From Nitzschia sp. DOCU1 (lineage: Eukaryota; Bacillariophyta; Bacillariophyceae; Bacillariales; Bacillariaceae): DNA of 64,000 bases. Within the stretch, counting starts at the first letter, position 1. Each line of letters begins with the position of its first letter. The position numbers and the translations under genes are program-made. This document shows, piece after piece, positions 41,320 to 51,700 of this stretch. The stretch lies in NCBI GenBank assembly GCA_951394045.1, contig OX595985.1, positions 3,224,001-3,288,000 on the forward strand, in the 5' to 3' direction. The notes beneath the pieces are model-generated. The model saw nothing but the letters and a program-made list of their open reading frames with translations. It made no database searches and was not told the DNA's origin.

Positions 41320-42367
41320 CGCCCAATGACACCCTGAAGGGCACCCTCCAACAGGAGCATTACTAGTTTTTGCTACTAGGGAGGATTAGTAGCACCAGTA
41401 ATAGCTTCTCCCGACGACCCCCTCCTCTTTCTCTCGATTCGACGGTAACGAGAATACTCTCTACCTAACAGCACTACCACGGCGCTGCTTCTGATGTGTT
41501 TCGTTCACAAAGAGGAGAGATGGTTGGGTAAACAAGACGGGGAGAAGGGAGTTCTGAAAGTGGGGTTGCTGCAAATAAGGGATAGCATCACCCAAGGATC
41601 CGCTTTTTCGATGGGTGCGTCGGTCGGGGGTGGCGCCGAAATGCGCTTTGCTTCATGGATTCATTCGATTCGGGAATGGTCGAATGGTATGGAGGCGCGG
41701 GGAGATTAATTAATTGATGTCGAAAATGCAACAACACGACGAAAGATTACGAAGGCGAATTTTTGCATCTCGCCATTTCTCATTGAACTCCACGGAATGC
41801 GGCAAAAGTGGCATTAGCCATTTGCCCGAAAATATCGATTGAAATTTTGATCTGATTGGGTCGATCGGTGCTGGATTTTCCAAACCAGTGTGCTGTACGA
41901 TTACCTGGTAACAAAGCAGTTGGATCCTCCCACTACTTGAGGCTGCCTAAAAAAGCGTCCGGTACAGTAGTACCAAAGAGCTAGAGAGAGAAGAGGGCAC
42001 CTGGTGCTCTGATGATTCCTACACAAGAGTATTAATATTACGTCGTACATTCCCCGTATCGCCGTGCTCGTCCTTGAAGTTGAGTCAACTCAGTTGCATT
42101 CCCGCAAAGATTGCATTCCATGCCTAGAGTACGCAAGGAAGGGAAGGCAAGAGAACTAGAAGAATTACCAGCAGTGGGACTGCGCCGAAAATGTTCGTCG
42201 CCATTTGTCTTCGTCGTCGACAACGAAGACAAATGGCCGAACTGAGTCTTCGGTCCCTTGGCGAACGACTGTCAAAGCCTATCTGCACTGATTGTCCTTA
42301 AGCCTCCCCTTGGACTACAGCCATTCCCCCCATAACTTTGAGAAATTCAAGACGAGGAGCCACGACC
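41320..42367. other. Intergenic region upstream of the HSF gene
   Basis: No gene supported. Between divergent genes (41319 minus, 42368 plus), so it likely carries both promoters. A near-perfect inverted pair, CATTTGTCTTCGTCGTC and its complement GACGACGAA...AAATG around 42202-42234, flanks a short centre. Confidence 0.45.
42202..42234. repeat. Inverted repeat upstream of the HSF gene
   Basis: CCATTTGTCTTCGTCGTC is followed after a short centre by GACAACGAAGACAAATGG, giving a stem of about 14 matched bases that begins CCATTTGTCTTCGT. It lies about 140 bases before the HSF start codon and could be an operator or a cruciform. Confidence 0.7.
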
Positions 42368-43180
42368 ATGAGCCTGTCCCTCTCACACAATAGTTCTCCC
42401 ACGCCCTCCGAATGGCACGGGGTCAAGGGTCTATGTATCGGATATATCTATCCAGCTTTGGCTGAAGACGGCGCGATGAATTCGATGCCTTTTCCGTGGC
42501 AACTTCACTTTATGCTCGAATCAGCTGCCAAGGGAGGTTTCGATCACATTGTCTCGTGGCTGCATGACGACAAGTCCTTCAAGGTACACAAACCGAATAT
42601 TTTTGTCACGGAAGTGATGCCACGCTTCTTCAACCGTCAAACCCAGTACAAGTCTTTTCAACGGCAGCTTAACATCTGGAATTTCGAACGCTTGATCGGA
42701 TCTCGGGGTCCGTGCAACGGAGGATACTCCCACATCTATTTCCAGCGACACGATACCTCTTCGCTGCGTTTCATGAAGCGCCGTGACGGCGAAATGCATT
42801 CAGAAAGAACTGCTTCTAGACACGATTTCGAATTCAATGTCTGTGAACCACAAGCCTCGCTATTCTCGATGGTGACCAGGTCTCCACGAGAGCTGTCCTC
42901 CGGCGAGACTGACCACGAGCCCCAGAAATTGCAGTGGGCGCTAGAGCAAGGGGAATGTGAGGAAGCCGAGCCTATCTTTCTCGAAGAAGAAATCGCGATG
43001 ATAAGCCGGGATACCAATAAGCCTCCATCGAACTCGCCCCAACAGACTTCAAGTTATGTTGTTCAAAGCTTTCCTTCCCAACCTCACGTTGCTATCCCCA
43101 CCGGACCCACTCTCGACGAAAGCAAATACGTTCAAATTGGTTTGCAGATGGCTTGGCGCGACTCGTTTTCGATCTCCTGA
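42368..43180 (+). CDS. Heat-shock-factor-type DNA-binding protein
   Basis: 270 residues from ATG 42368; the frame reaches a TTG at 42338 but the ATG is preferred. The HSF DNA-binding domain covers about residues 41-139: FPWQLHFMLESAAKGG (helix 1), IVSWLHDDKSFKVHKPNIF (the W..HG-like strand region), then the recognition helix TQYKSFQRQLNIWNFERL (92-109) and GGYSHIYFQR. The protein would bind nGAAn-type sites in promoters. No hydrophobic heptad (HR-A/B) trimerisation region is visible in the 130-residue tail, which is acidic and Gln/Ser-rich. HSF domain genes are the largest transcription-factor family in diatoms, so this supports the host assignment. A frame at 43160-43277 continues with basic residues and might be an alternative 3' end. 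Confidence 0.88.
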   Translation: MSLSLSHNSSPTPSEWHGVKGLCIGYIYPALAEDGAMNSMPFPWQLHFMLESAAKGGFDHIVSWLHDDKSFKVHKPNIFVTEVMPRFFNRQTQYKSFQRQLNIWNFERLIGSRGPCNGGYSHIYFQRHDTSSLRFMKRRDGEMHSERTASRHDFEFNVCEPQASLFSMVTRSPRELSSGETDHEPQKLQWALEQGECEEAEPIFLEEEIAMISRDTNKPPSNSPQQTSSYVVQSFPSQPHVAIPTGPTLDESKYVQIGLQMAWRDSFSIS

Positions 43181-44315
43181 TGCATTTGATACCAAAAGGA
43201 GGCGTGTCGAATACACGGAAAGGCCATGGGACTTGCTGATTGCAGACAGCTCACCCTTGCATATTCCTGGTAGATAATTGAAGTTCCAAGATCTCGCCCA
43301 ATCCAAGATACCCGAAAGCTTGTATCTTCAGCAGATAGTGTCGCATGTAGTTGTCGCATCATTAAAGAAAGCGAATGGCGCTGCTGGTCGATGCACGCCA
43401 TGCCCAACAGAAATTGTAAACGATGATAGGTGAATGGCTTAACGATCGCTAGTTGAACGCGGATGCCATCCAAGTATTTGAACTTGTTTGGACGACCGTA
43501 GTTGCATTGAGGATGGCTCACAATCGTTTGGCGCTAACAGATTGTTGCATTTTCCCATTTCACTGCGTGTGCGGGGGTATACATCAATTACGCCAACTCA
43601 CACTAACTGGTAACGTTTCCAAAGGCATCACAAGTTCTGATCTTGCCCGAGACGATATAGCTCCTGCACATTNNNNNNNNNNNNNNNNNNNNNNNNNNNN
43701 NNNNNNNNNNNNNNNNNNNNNNNNNNNNNNNNNNNNNNNNNNNNNNNNNNNNNNNNNNNNNNNNNNNNNNNNNNNNNNNNNNNNNNNNNNNNNNNNNNNN
43801 NNNNNNNNNNNNNNNNNNNNNNNNNNNNNNNNNNNNNNNNNNNNNNNNNNNNNNNNNNNNNNNNNNNNNNNNCCATTAACATCCGGTACGGTTAATGTAG
43901 CCAATACCGGTTCAATTCGAAAATGTACTTAGTGGCGTTCCGACCGTTGTAAATTCGCTGTAATAAATCGCTGTAATTGGTCCGTCCTTCCATCCGGAAA
44001 AGAGCCTAATTACGCTAAATCTGTCGCACGGTCGGAAGGTGCCGAAATGAATTGGGTAATAAGATTCAAATGGGTCCCGTAGAATTGTAGCAATGTCTCG
44101 GCTTTACCGAGTGCCACCATTCATGGCGCCATCGGCATCAATCCAACTGTCGAGCAACTGTTCTATGCTGCAACCAGCATCACAGACAAACAAATCTTTC
44201 TCCGCCATTCAAACCTTAATAATTTACCCTAATTCAAAATGACAGCTTACACTACTCAAACTTCCGAATGGAATCCACACAGAGCATTGTCTCATAAAAT
44301 GGAAAATCAATCGTG
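43181..44315. other. Intergenic region with assembly gap
   Basis: No gene supported. It includes the run of 200 N at 43673-43872, a standard-size scaffold gap, so an unknown amount of sequence is missing. Confidence 0.6.
43673..43872. other. Assembly gap (200 N)
   Basis: Exactly 200 undetermined bases, the usual placeholder for a gap of unknown size. The order and distance of features across it should not be relied on. Confidence 0.99.
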
Positions 44316-44719
44316 ATGCCGCCTAACAAAGATAAATATCATGCACCGCCCCCTGTGCCCCTGGCTGACCTGCCTAAATCAAGAGCCCACCTAGGCGATC
44401 TTGCGACTTGGATGGCCATGCTGCAAGACATGGGTAAGCCAAATCCCAAAAAGAACAACCTCTTGGAGTATCCACTTCTCGACTCATACTGCCGCCATTT
44501 GGTAAAGCGCATTTTGCCCTGCAATGTGCCTGGCATCCCGTCAAACCAAACACGGATCAAGGAGCAAATCCAGCAAGCAATCATTGGGCTTCGCAAGAAG
44601 GTGCTTCGAAGCAGTCTCTTTCCAAACCTCGTTGAAGGCATTCCAGCCACTGATGATAATCATGTGTACCATATTGAAAATGATCAGGACTATGCTGGAT
44701 TTGATAAGGTCATGAATTT
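44316..44719 (+). pseudogene. Hypothetical protein truncated by the 16-kb transposon
   Basis: From ATG 44316 (MPPNKDKYHAPPPVPL) a frame of about 135 codons reaches the left inverted repeat at 44720, after which it reads transposon sequence to a stop at 44810. The native part has LDSYCRHLVKRILPCNVPG and QIQQAIIGLRKKVLRS, probably helical and basic. The codons after 44719 (IRGPANAHPH...) come from the TIR. I do not recognise the protein, and no continuation could be identified right of 60676. Confidence 0.45.
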
Positions 44720-44741
44720 CATCAGAGGGCCGGCAAATGCA
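44720..44741 (+). repeat. Left terminal inverted repeat
   Basis: 22 bases starting CATCAGAGGGCCGG, the reverse complement of 60655-60676 except at one position. Confidence 0.75.
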
Positions 44742-44819
44742 CACCCCCATAATTTCAATTCTACCCCCTTTCCATGCCAGCATATTCTTGATACATATGC
44801 CTGCACTTGACATCGGCTC

Positions 44820-45318
44820 CAAATCCATATTAAGCCAGCCCTAAATGCGGCATATTCCGTGGCGAATATTCACCTCCAAAGTAGAATGCTGCATCCAAAT
44901 TCACAACTAATGCAGCATCCCCATGTAAACATCTACATCAATGAAGCAGAATGCAATATCCAGACTCCACTTCCGTTATGCACACCCCGCACCCCCGCCA
45001 TACCACCTTCCAATCTCATGTTAGCCTTCAATCTGTATCCATCAACACTAAACCCCACTTTGTGTACCTCATTCCCATGATTCAACCAACAATGCCCCCC
45101 CCCTAGGCATGACAATACCTCAATGCTGGAGGGGATCCCCACAATCCAATGTTGGTTCTCAAGTTTTCGCATCATCGCCTCAATGCTGGACCCCATACCA
45201 ACAATCCAATGCCGGTCCTCAAGTTTCACCCCTCTTGCATAACCATTCTAATCTAACCATAATGCTAATCCTGAACAGTCAAACATTCCTTTCCATCTCC
45301 ATTTATCATTATAGAACT
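44820..45318. other. Left subterminal region with 60-bp tandem pair
   Basis: No gene supported. A 60-bp unit beginning CTCAATGCTGGA occurs at 45119-45178 and again at 45179-45230, about 80% alike. Its position just inside the left end suggests subterminal transposase-binding repeats. Confidence 0.6.
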
Positions 45319-46421
45319 CTACACACCCACATCCATTAGCCGCATAAGTTTTGACATTCCATTTCTCACCTCCACTCGTCCTGCAAACTTCCTCTTGCTC
45401 TTACCCAAATCTTTCCTCTGTACTAATTTTTTCACTCTTTCATCAAAGGACTTCCTACTTCCCAACGCCAGTCTTTGTCTCTCCAGCACCGCAAAAACCA
45501 GATTGTACAATACCATAGCCTCATCCGACCATCCCGAATACTTGCCAGTACCCCTGGAGCAATCGGTGAAGCGGGAAGGAACCCCAGCACTACTTGGAGT
45601 TGCAGCCGTCAACCCACTAGTCAAAGTGGCACTATCTTCATTTCCCCACTTCCAGTATTCGTTCATGAATTTGTCATAGTTGTTCATATACAGCAACACA
45701 GCAAAACTTTCCATTGGTACTTCCACATATTCACTCAACAACTCCCAATGCGACCTTCCATATCTCCTCTGCCCTCTCCCGCCTGCATCTCTTTCAACAA
45801 AAACACTGACAAACTCAGCCCAGAACCTGGCATATTCCTCCTTACCCACACCCTCACCCAGACCCGTTCTTGACCAACGTTGTATCTTAACCTCATCAAA
45901 CTCATCTTCCTCCAAATCCTGCCCCTCCTGCGCATCCGCTTCCTGCTCTGTGCCGGACGACCCATCAGAGTTGTTAGGTGCAACAGCCAACACTACTGGA
46001 AATCCTTAACAACCAAACATTCCCGTTAGTACACGATCTAGGAAAACACCCCCCATTCTTGAATGGTACTTACTCTGACTGTCCATATCCACTGGTATAA
46101 ACATCTTTGGATCTGGAGGTTTCACCTTATCACCCTCCTCATTCACCGGTGGTTTCTCACAGTACTTTCTAAAGGCCACATTCAAGGCATTGTATAGTGT
46201 ACTTCTTTTCCTTCTAACCGCCTCCTCATAGGAGGAACATCCGACAACAGACCAGAAATCCTCTGCATACTGGTCCGGCACACCCACATCCTTACAAGCT
46301 GCCCTCTGTGCAACACTACCAAACTGCACGAGAACCATGGAATTAATAAACTGCATGTGGACAAATGCTTTCTCGTACACAAAGTTTTTGACATCATTTG
46401 ACCACCTGGGGTAGTAGGTTC
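45319..46421 (-). CDS. Hypothetical protein with introns, cargo of the 16-kb element
   Basis: At least two exons: 46421-46074 and 45995-45319, separated by a 78-bp intron (45996-46073; donor GTAAGT, acceptor TTCCAG; the splice keeps the frame, MDSQ-I-VLAVAPNNSD). The upstream exon opens after an acceptor-like CTAGCAG at 46422 with GTYYPRWSNDVKNFVYEKAF, so a first exon further up is likely but not identified. In total about 340 residues are visible. Part 1 has PDQYAEDFWSVVGCSSYEEA. Part 2 has an acidic stretch (EEDEFDEVKIQ), then EEYARFWAEFVSVF, and a basic C-terminus (KDLGKSKRKFAGRVEVRNG). No family recognised. It is convergent with nothing and lies nearest to the left end. Confidence 0.6.
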
Positions 46422-47330
46422 CTGCTAGCGCCTAAGCCGCCGTGACCATACAACAACAAGGTCAGTTGTCAATTACTCATATTCTACAAACAGCTATGAC
46501 AATTTACCTCCTCAGATACGGCCAGTTGTTGTACTGCCATTTTTCAAATAATATTGTGGTTCCGCCTTTCTTATGGTGTTTGCTGCTGCAGGGGGCTGCT
46601 CACAACACCACCGCTGCTCACAACACCACCACGGACTGGCAACACCACAAGCTTTCCCCCCACGTGTTTTCCATTCAAATCACAGGCTTATGTCCATCAA
46701 TTCAAAAGTATGTCTTCACGACATTACCCTCCTATTAATTTTCTATAGCATTCAACCTCTATGCCATACTAGCTCAATTCAAAACATACTTTCCAAACCC
46801 CCACCGCTCCACTGCTAATTGTACCAGGCAGTCATCCAACGACAAGACCTGCCTTCTCACCTTTCCTCTTTTTTCCATGGGCATATTTAAAACACCCAAG
46901 CCATTTTGGTGTCGCACCACGACACTGTCACAATTTCTCATTGTGTGACCTTTTTGTAATCTCACAAAAGGGCATATTTGAACTGGGACACCTCAACCGG
47001 ATTTTCCGTTCCATTTTAAGGATTATTAGTGCCATTCAAAGGATATTATTAGGACGGTGCAATTCCATTATTGCCTGATATTCTTGGTGTTGTAGGTACT
47101 AAAGAAAGGTACGGTAGAAACTGCTTATGTACTTACACCAGATAAAAAGGAAGCCATAACCGGATTAATGCAACCATGTAATTCGAATGATTTTACGAGG
47201 CAAACCTGCGCACAACCCATGATCGCTTGTTAATTTTTCCGTACTAATCTTACTGTGTTTTCAATTTTTATAAGCACAGGCTGCTAAATAGCATCACCCT
47301 TTAAATTTAATAGGTTTGATCGGCACCATC
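46422..47330. other. Intergenic region of the 16-kb element
   Basis: No gene supported, although the unseen first exon of the minus-strand gene may lie here. It contains a short CACAACACCACC tandem (46610-46645), GGGCATAT at 46879 and 46970, and one copy of the 39-bp dispersed repeat (46939-46977). Confidence 0.5.
46939..46977 (+). repeat. Dispersed intergenic repeat, copy 1
   Basis: Starts CATTGTGTGACC and ends AAAGGGCATAT. Related copies, all in the same orientation, lie at 53969-54005, 58107-58143 and 58392-58430, each in a spacer next to a gene of the 16-kb element. It is followed by GGATTTTCCGTTCC and AAGGATTATTAG, words that recur near the other copies. Confidence 0.7.
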
Positions 47331-48535
47331 ATGCCATCGAACGTTTCAATTCTCTATCGAAACTTACGACTTTTGTTGCCGTCATTGTCCCCTTCCTCCC
47401 TAATAGTGGCAATGTCAATGCCACCATTACCACCGGCCCTACCTTTAAAGGTGTCCCTTCTCATCGGCAGCTACTGGGACTGCATGCCCTACTTGGAGAG
47501 AATGATATTATATCGCGGAGTTGTAAAATTTTGTTACATTGACATCAAAGAGTCCACGATCAAAGAATGGGAGGAGCTTCTATCTGTCCACCCATGGCTA
47601 GGGAAATATCCTATTGAGCTTAAATTCACCAACCCTGCGGGCGGCGGTGCTCCACGTGGTGGTGGTCCTCCATCTCGTTTTGCAACTTTAATGAAATACT
47701 TTCCATCCTTACAGACCATATCTCTACTGGATGGCGTCTTGAATCTAAACAACGAACAAAAAATAGCATCCTCCCTACTGCAATGCACCCAAATCACACA
47801 TCTGGAAATAGAATACTCCCACCACATAATGGTTGGCAATTCCCTCCCAAGTCACCCATGCATTCCCTGCTCTTGGCTACCGGCCTCCCTCGAGCAGCTA
47901 ATCAAGCTGAAAACATTGTTAGTAGACGGCTACACAATTGGAGGAGCCGGTGGATTAAGATTTCTTCGTTCCATTTCAAAGCTCGCAAACCTGAACACGC
48001 TCATTATAAGCAATTGCAAGGTGGGCCAGAGCTGTCGCACGGTACTTGGCTCCACCCTCCAACACCTACCAAACTTGAAGTCACTACACCTCGACTCTGT
48101 CAAACTATCACTGACTGGTGGTCAAGGCCTCTTGCACGGGGTGGTCACGATGCAAGAGCTTGCATTTCTTGACCTTGGGAGTTGTCGACTTGGTCATAGG
48201 GGGTTGGGTTGCATGTCCCTATCCTTTCACTGCCTTCCAAAATTGGCGGTGCTGATTCTCCAAGACAATAACCTAACATGTGCCGGGGCACACAAGTTAC
48301 AGAAACATGTCCACCATCTTGTCGCTTTGGAAGAACTCAACTTGGAAGCAACAAGATCGGTCCAAATGGCATGCAAGCCATCATGAACTTCATAGAAGGA
48401 AATGGTGCATCGGCCCTAAAGTACCTGTCCCTTGGCGATAACTTATTCGCCTGTGAGAAAAAGGAGGATGTAATGGTACGGTTGCACCGTCATTTGCCAG
48501 AGTTGCAAATTAAGTGGAGCCTTGATGTTGTTTAA
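47331..48535 (+). pseudogene. Leucine-rich-repeat protein (one frameshift)
   Basis: From ATG 47331 about 350 codons, then a one-base shift near 48345 (EELNLEATR in one frame, QLGSNKIGPNGMQAI in the other) and a stop at 48533. At least five LRR units of the ribonuclease-inhibitor type are visible: LSIKTLLVDGYTIGGAG-like, LNTLIISNCKVGQSC, LKSLHLDSVKLSLTGG, LAFLDLGSCRLGHRG and LAVLILQDNNLTCAG, with LEELNLGSNKIGPNG spanning the shift. LRRs bind other proteins. In this place it would be cargo of the DNA transposon. The shift could be an assembly error; an RNA read would settle it. Confidence 0.75.
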
Positions 48536-48712
48536 TTCTAAAACAACCAGTCCACTTTTTCTTTTTGGTCCATTCTTTAGTAGAGAATACTTATCAAAAA
48601 AAAAGGTGACGGGCACGTGCGTACTTGTCTATTTTGTTCTTAATTTTTGGGTGGCGAAGTAACGGATTTTTGGGTAGCAAAACACTTCTTTCATCTGCAC
48701 CACACGACCATC

Positions 48713-51700
48713 ATGGTGAACCCAAAAAGCAAAAGGTTCATGTGCGCAACGTGCCTCAAATGTTATAAAAGCCTCTCTTCACACTACAACCAGAGTTGGA
48801 ACTGTAATCCACGAACTAGAGGGCCATCTGCATCTTGGATGGGGGGCCGGCAAGCATTCGCAGCTGGTTCTCTACTTCAGCAGGTGCCCCCGCCACCCTC
48901 ACTGGCAGGAGATCAGGAATTCGACAACTGTGGTATTCACATTCCTGACATGGCAGCTGAAGATGAGGAAGAGAGTGACGACGACGGAGGTGGTAAACCT
49001 GCATCTGTTCCAGAACGACGCCTCCTTTCCCGTGTGCGCACACAGCGAGTATGCCTCCAGAAACCAACGACAGGTTCCAAAAGAACTAGCAATAAATCCG
49101 GCCCACGAGAAAGGTTGGAGAGGTACCAGGGCAAGACAGCTTGTATTCCATCTTTTGCTTCAGATTTGGACGGTGATAGCACAGATGAGGACAGCAACCA
49201 CGGGGATGGCTGGGTCATTGAACACAACTTTCACCTAAACCAAAATCCGGACAGAAATGTTACCAAGCTCGGCAATTCCACGGCCACCGTGGGCAATAGT
49301 TTTGCATTGGCCTCCCAAGTGGACGGTCAACCTGATGCAGAAATGGAGTTGGGCACCATGGAAGAGAAACTGGCATCTGACCCACCTGAAGACATATCAT
49401 TCCCGCTCGATATCCAAGATTCCATGGAGTTTGTTGCTAACGCTTCTGATAGGTCGATGGCGGAGCTTTATGCTCTAACTGACCAGGCTGGTGCTCCACG
49501 ACATCTTATGGATGACATCATTTCAACAATGAAAAGAGAAAAGGAACAAAGAAATTTCAGTCCGTTCATGCCAGGTATCACAACGAGAAAGCACTTTTTC
49601 AGTAGGGTGTCAAGGAAAACCAGCTATCAACCACCTTTTGGAATTAACATAACCTTGGAGTCTGGGCAAAAAGTGGTGGTTAGGAGATTTGACTATCTTA
49701 ATGACCTAGAGGAGAAGTTGGTTTCAGAGGTGTATTCAAATCTGGACAATATCAGGTGCGACATGCGTCACCCCTTTGCCAACATCCCACCCCCGTTGGA
49801 CGATAAACAGGCACCACATCTCCTCGACTTCAGCTGGTATAGGGATACTTACAACTCAAAATTCCTGCCTATGATAGGCGGATCACAGTTCGATCCCTGG
49901 TATCATCTGCTAACCTTATCATTCTATACTGATGCAACAAGTCGAGCACTGCGCTCCATTGAACCAGTCGCCTTGGTGGATTCACGTCTTACCGATGTGG
50001 CTAAACGGGACCCTAACAATTGGATTATTATAGGCTATATGCCTTATATAGAGGCCTATTCCTCGGCAACAAGACGAGCCTACCAGTCGAGGGCTGCCTC
50101 CACAGACATGACCGCAAGGGACTACCATCTGTGTATGACGGTACTCTTGGAACCACTTCTAGACTTTGTCAACAGAAAACCCAAATTGATGATAAGACGT
50201 GGTCAAGTTTTACGATCTCTTAAGATTGTGACCGAGTTTTCTGTGTTCACCCTCGACAACAAGGCAGCCGACATGGTATGTGCAAGGCTGAAAAACATGC
50301 AACCTGGCTCTGTGCGAATGACTAGGCGTTGCTACTGTAATTTTGATGACACGGCAAAGCCACTGCATGGCTGTTTCCCGGTCGATGCATACTTTGTACA
50401 GGCACTGTCACAGGCGGCACTTGGTTGCACATATGGCTGTTTTGGTGTCGATAATGCTGATGTTAATGTCCCAGTGGATGATCAACCTCACATCAGGAAC
50501 CTGATCAAAGCAAGGATGGGGGTTAGAGAAGGGAACGCCCTAGCCAAGAACATGACCATAAATGATGCCGTCAATCTGCCCAGCATACCTTTGAGCGAGA
50601 ACCTTGATTCCTGGTTGCAATATCTGGACATATTTACAAACAAGGTCAATAGGGATGCTGCCATTAAGGCTAGGGGGGTGCGGGAGAGGTTGTCAGAGTC
50701 TATTCTCAGACAAGTTTTTGGGAGTAAGGCTGTGGACAACCCATTTGCCCGCTTACCGTATGGTGCAAACATCAATGGAATCCACTCAGTCACCACAGCA
50801 GACATCCTCCACACAATGAAGAGTGGTGTTATCCAACACTTTCTCAACCTTGTGATAGGACCAATGACCGATGGATCAAAGGCAGCAATTGACAGGCATG
50901 TGGAACAAATGTTTGCAAAAGGCTTAAACCGTTCCGGTGAGGCAAGCAATTACCCCCGGGTCTCCTTTCGTAAAGGATTTACCAAGCTTACTGAGCTTAC
51001 AGGATCTGAACGTGTTGGTCAACTCTTCGTCCTTGCATTCTTATTGAGAACTAAGAAGGGCCGAAAACTGTTGTTACCAAGACTGGCCGCCAACTTTGAC
51101 GAGAACAAGAATAAGAACAGGGATAAAACAGTTGCAGTTGAGGGAGCAAGTAGGAAACGCAAAAGGATTGCACCTGCTGCAGGCCCCCACGCAACAAGTA
51201 TTGCAAATGCCGGAACAGGCTTGTCACGGGATGAGGCCCTGCAATTCCTGCGACTAGACAAACTTGTTGTTGAGATGGAGAAGGTACATAGTCTCCCCCA
51301 CAACTTGCACGTCCGATTAGAAGAGGTTTTGAAAGAATTCTTAACCAAGGATTGCAGGCAGAAGCTGTACAAACACAAGACACGCATACTGCAATTGCCG
51401 ATGGCGATATCCATGGATTACAGGTGTTCCATTGAACCCACCGGCAGCCGGGTAGATCGGAACCACCATGAACAGTCTCAACAGGTGGTTATGTTTCCAC
51501 CCTCAACTATTCACTTTGATTGTCAAACTGCAGGAGTGCACCGCACCTGTACCCTGTCAATTGACCATCTATCCTATCTATGTGAAACTCTTCTAACATA
51601 TTGGGCCTTTCTTGAATATGCAGACAGGGAGATGTTATCCACTGAAAACATCTCAAGGGCATCCGCCAACCTTGAATTGATGCGAAGAGTTCTTGTAAAT

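Noticed and set aside
43056..43277. Frame continuing past the HSF stop (possible alternative 3' exon)
   Set aside because: No consensus splice pair could be fixed that joins it to the HSF frame, so it is only mentioned as an option.
44720..44810. Coding sequence of 44316 ORF beyond 44719
   Set aside because: These codons lie in the left inverted repeat of the transposon, so they are not part of the original gene.
45119..45230. CRISPR-like array
   Set aside because: Only two imperfect 60-bp units without spacers, in a eukaryotic setting.
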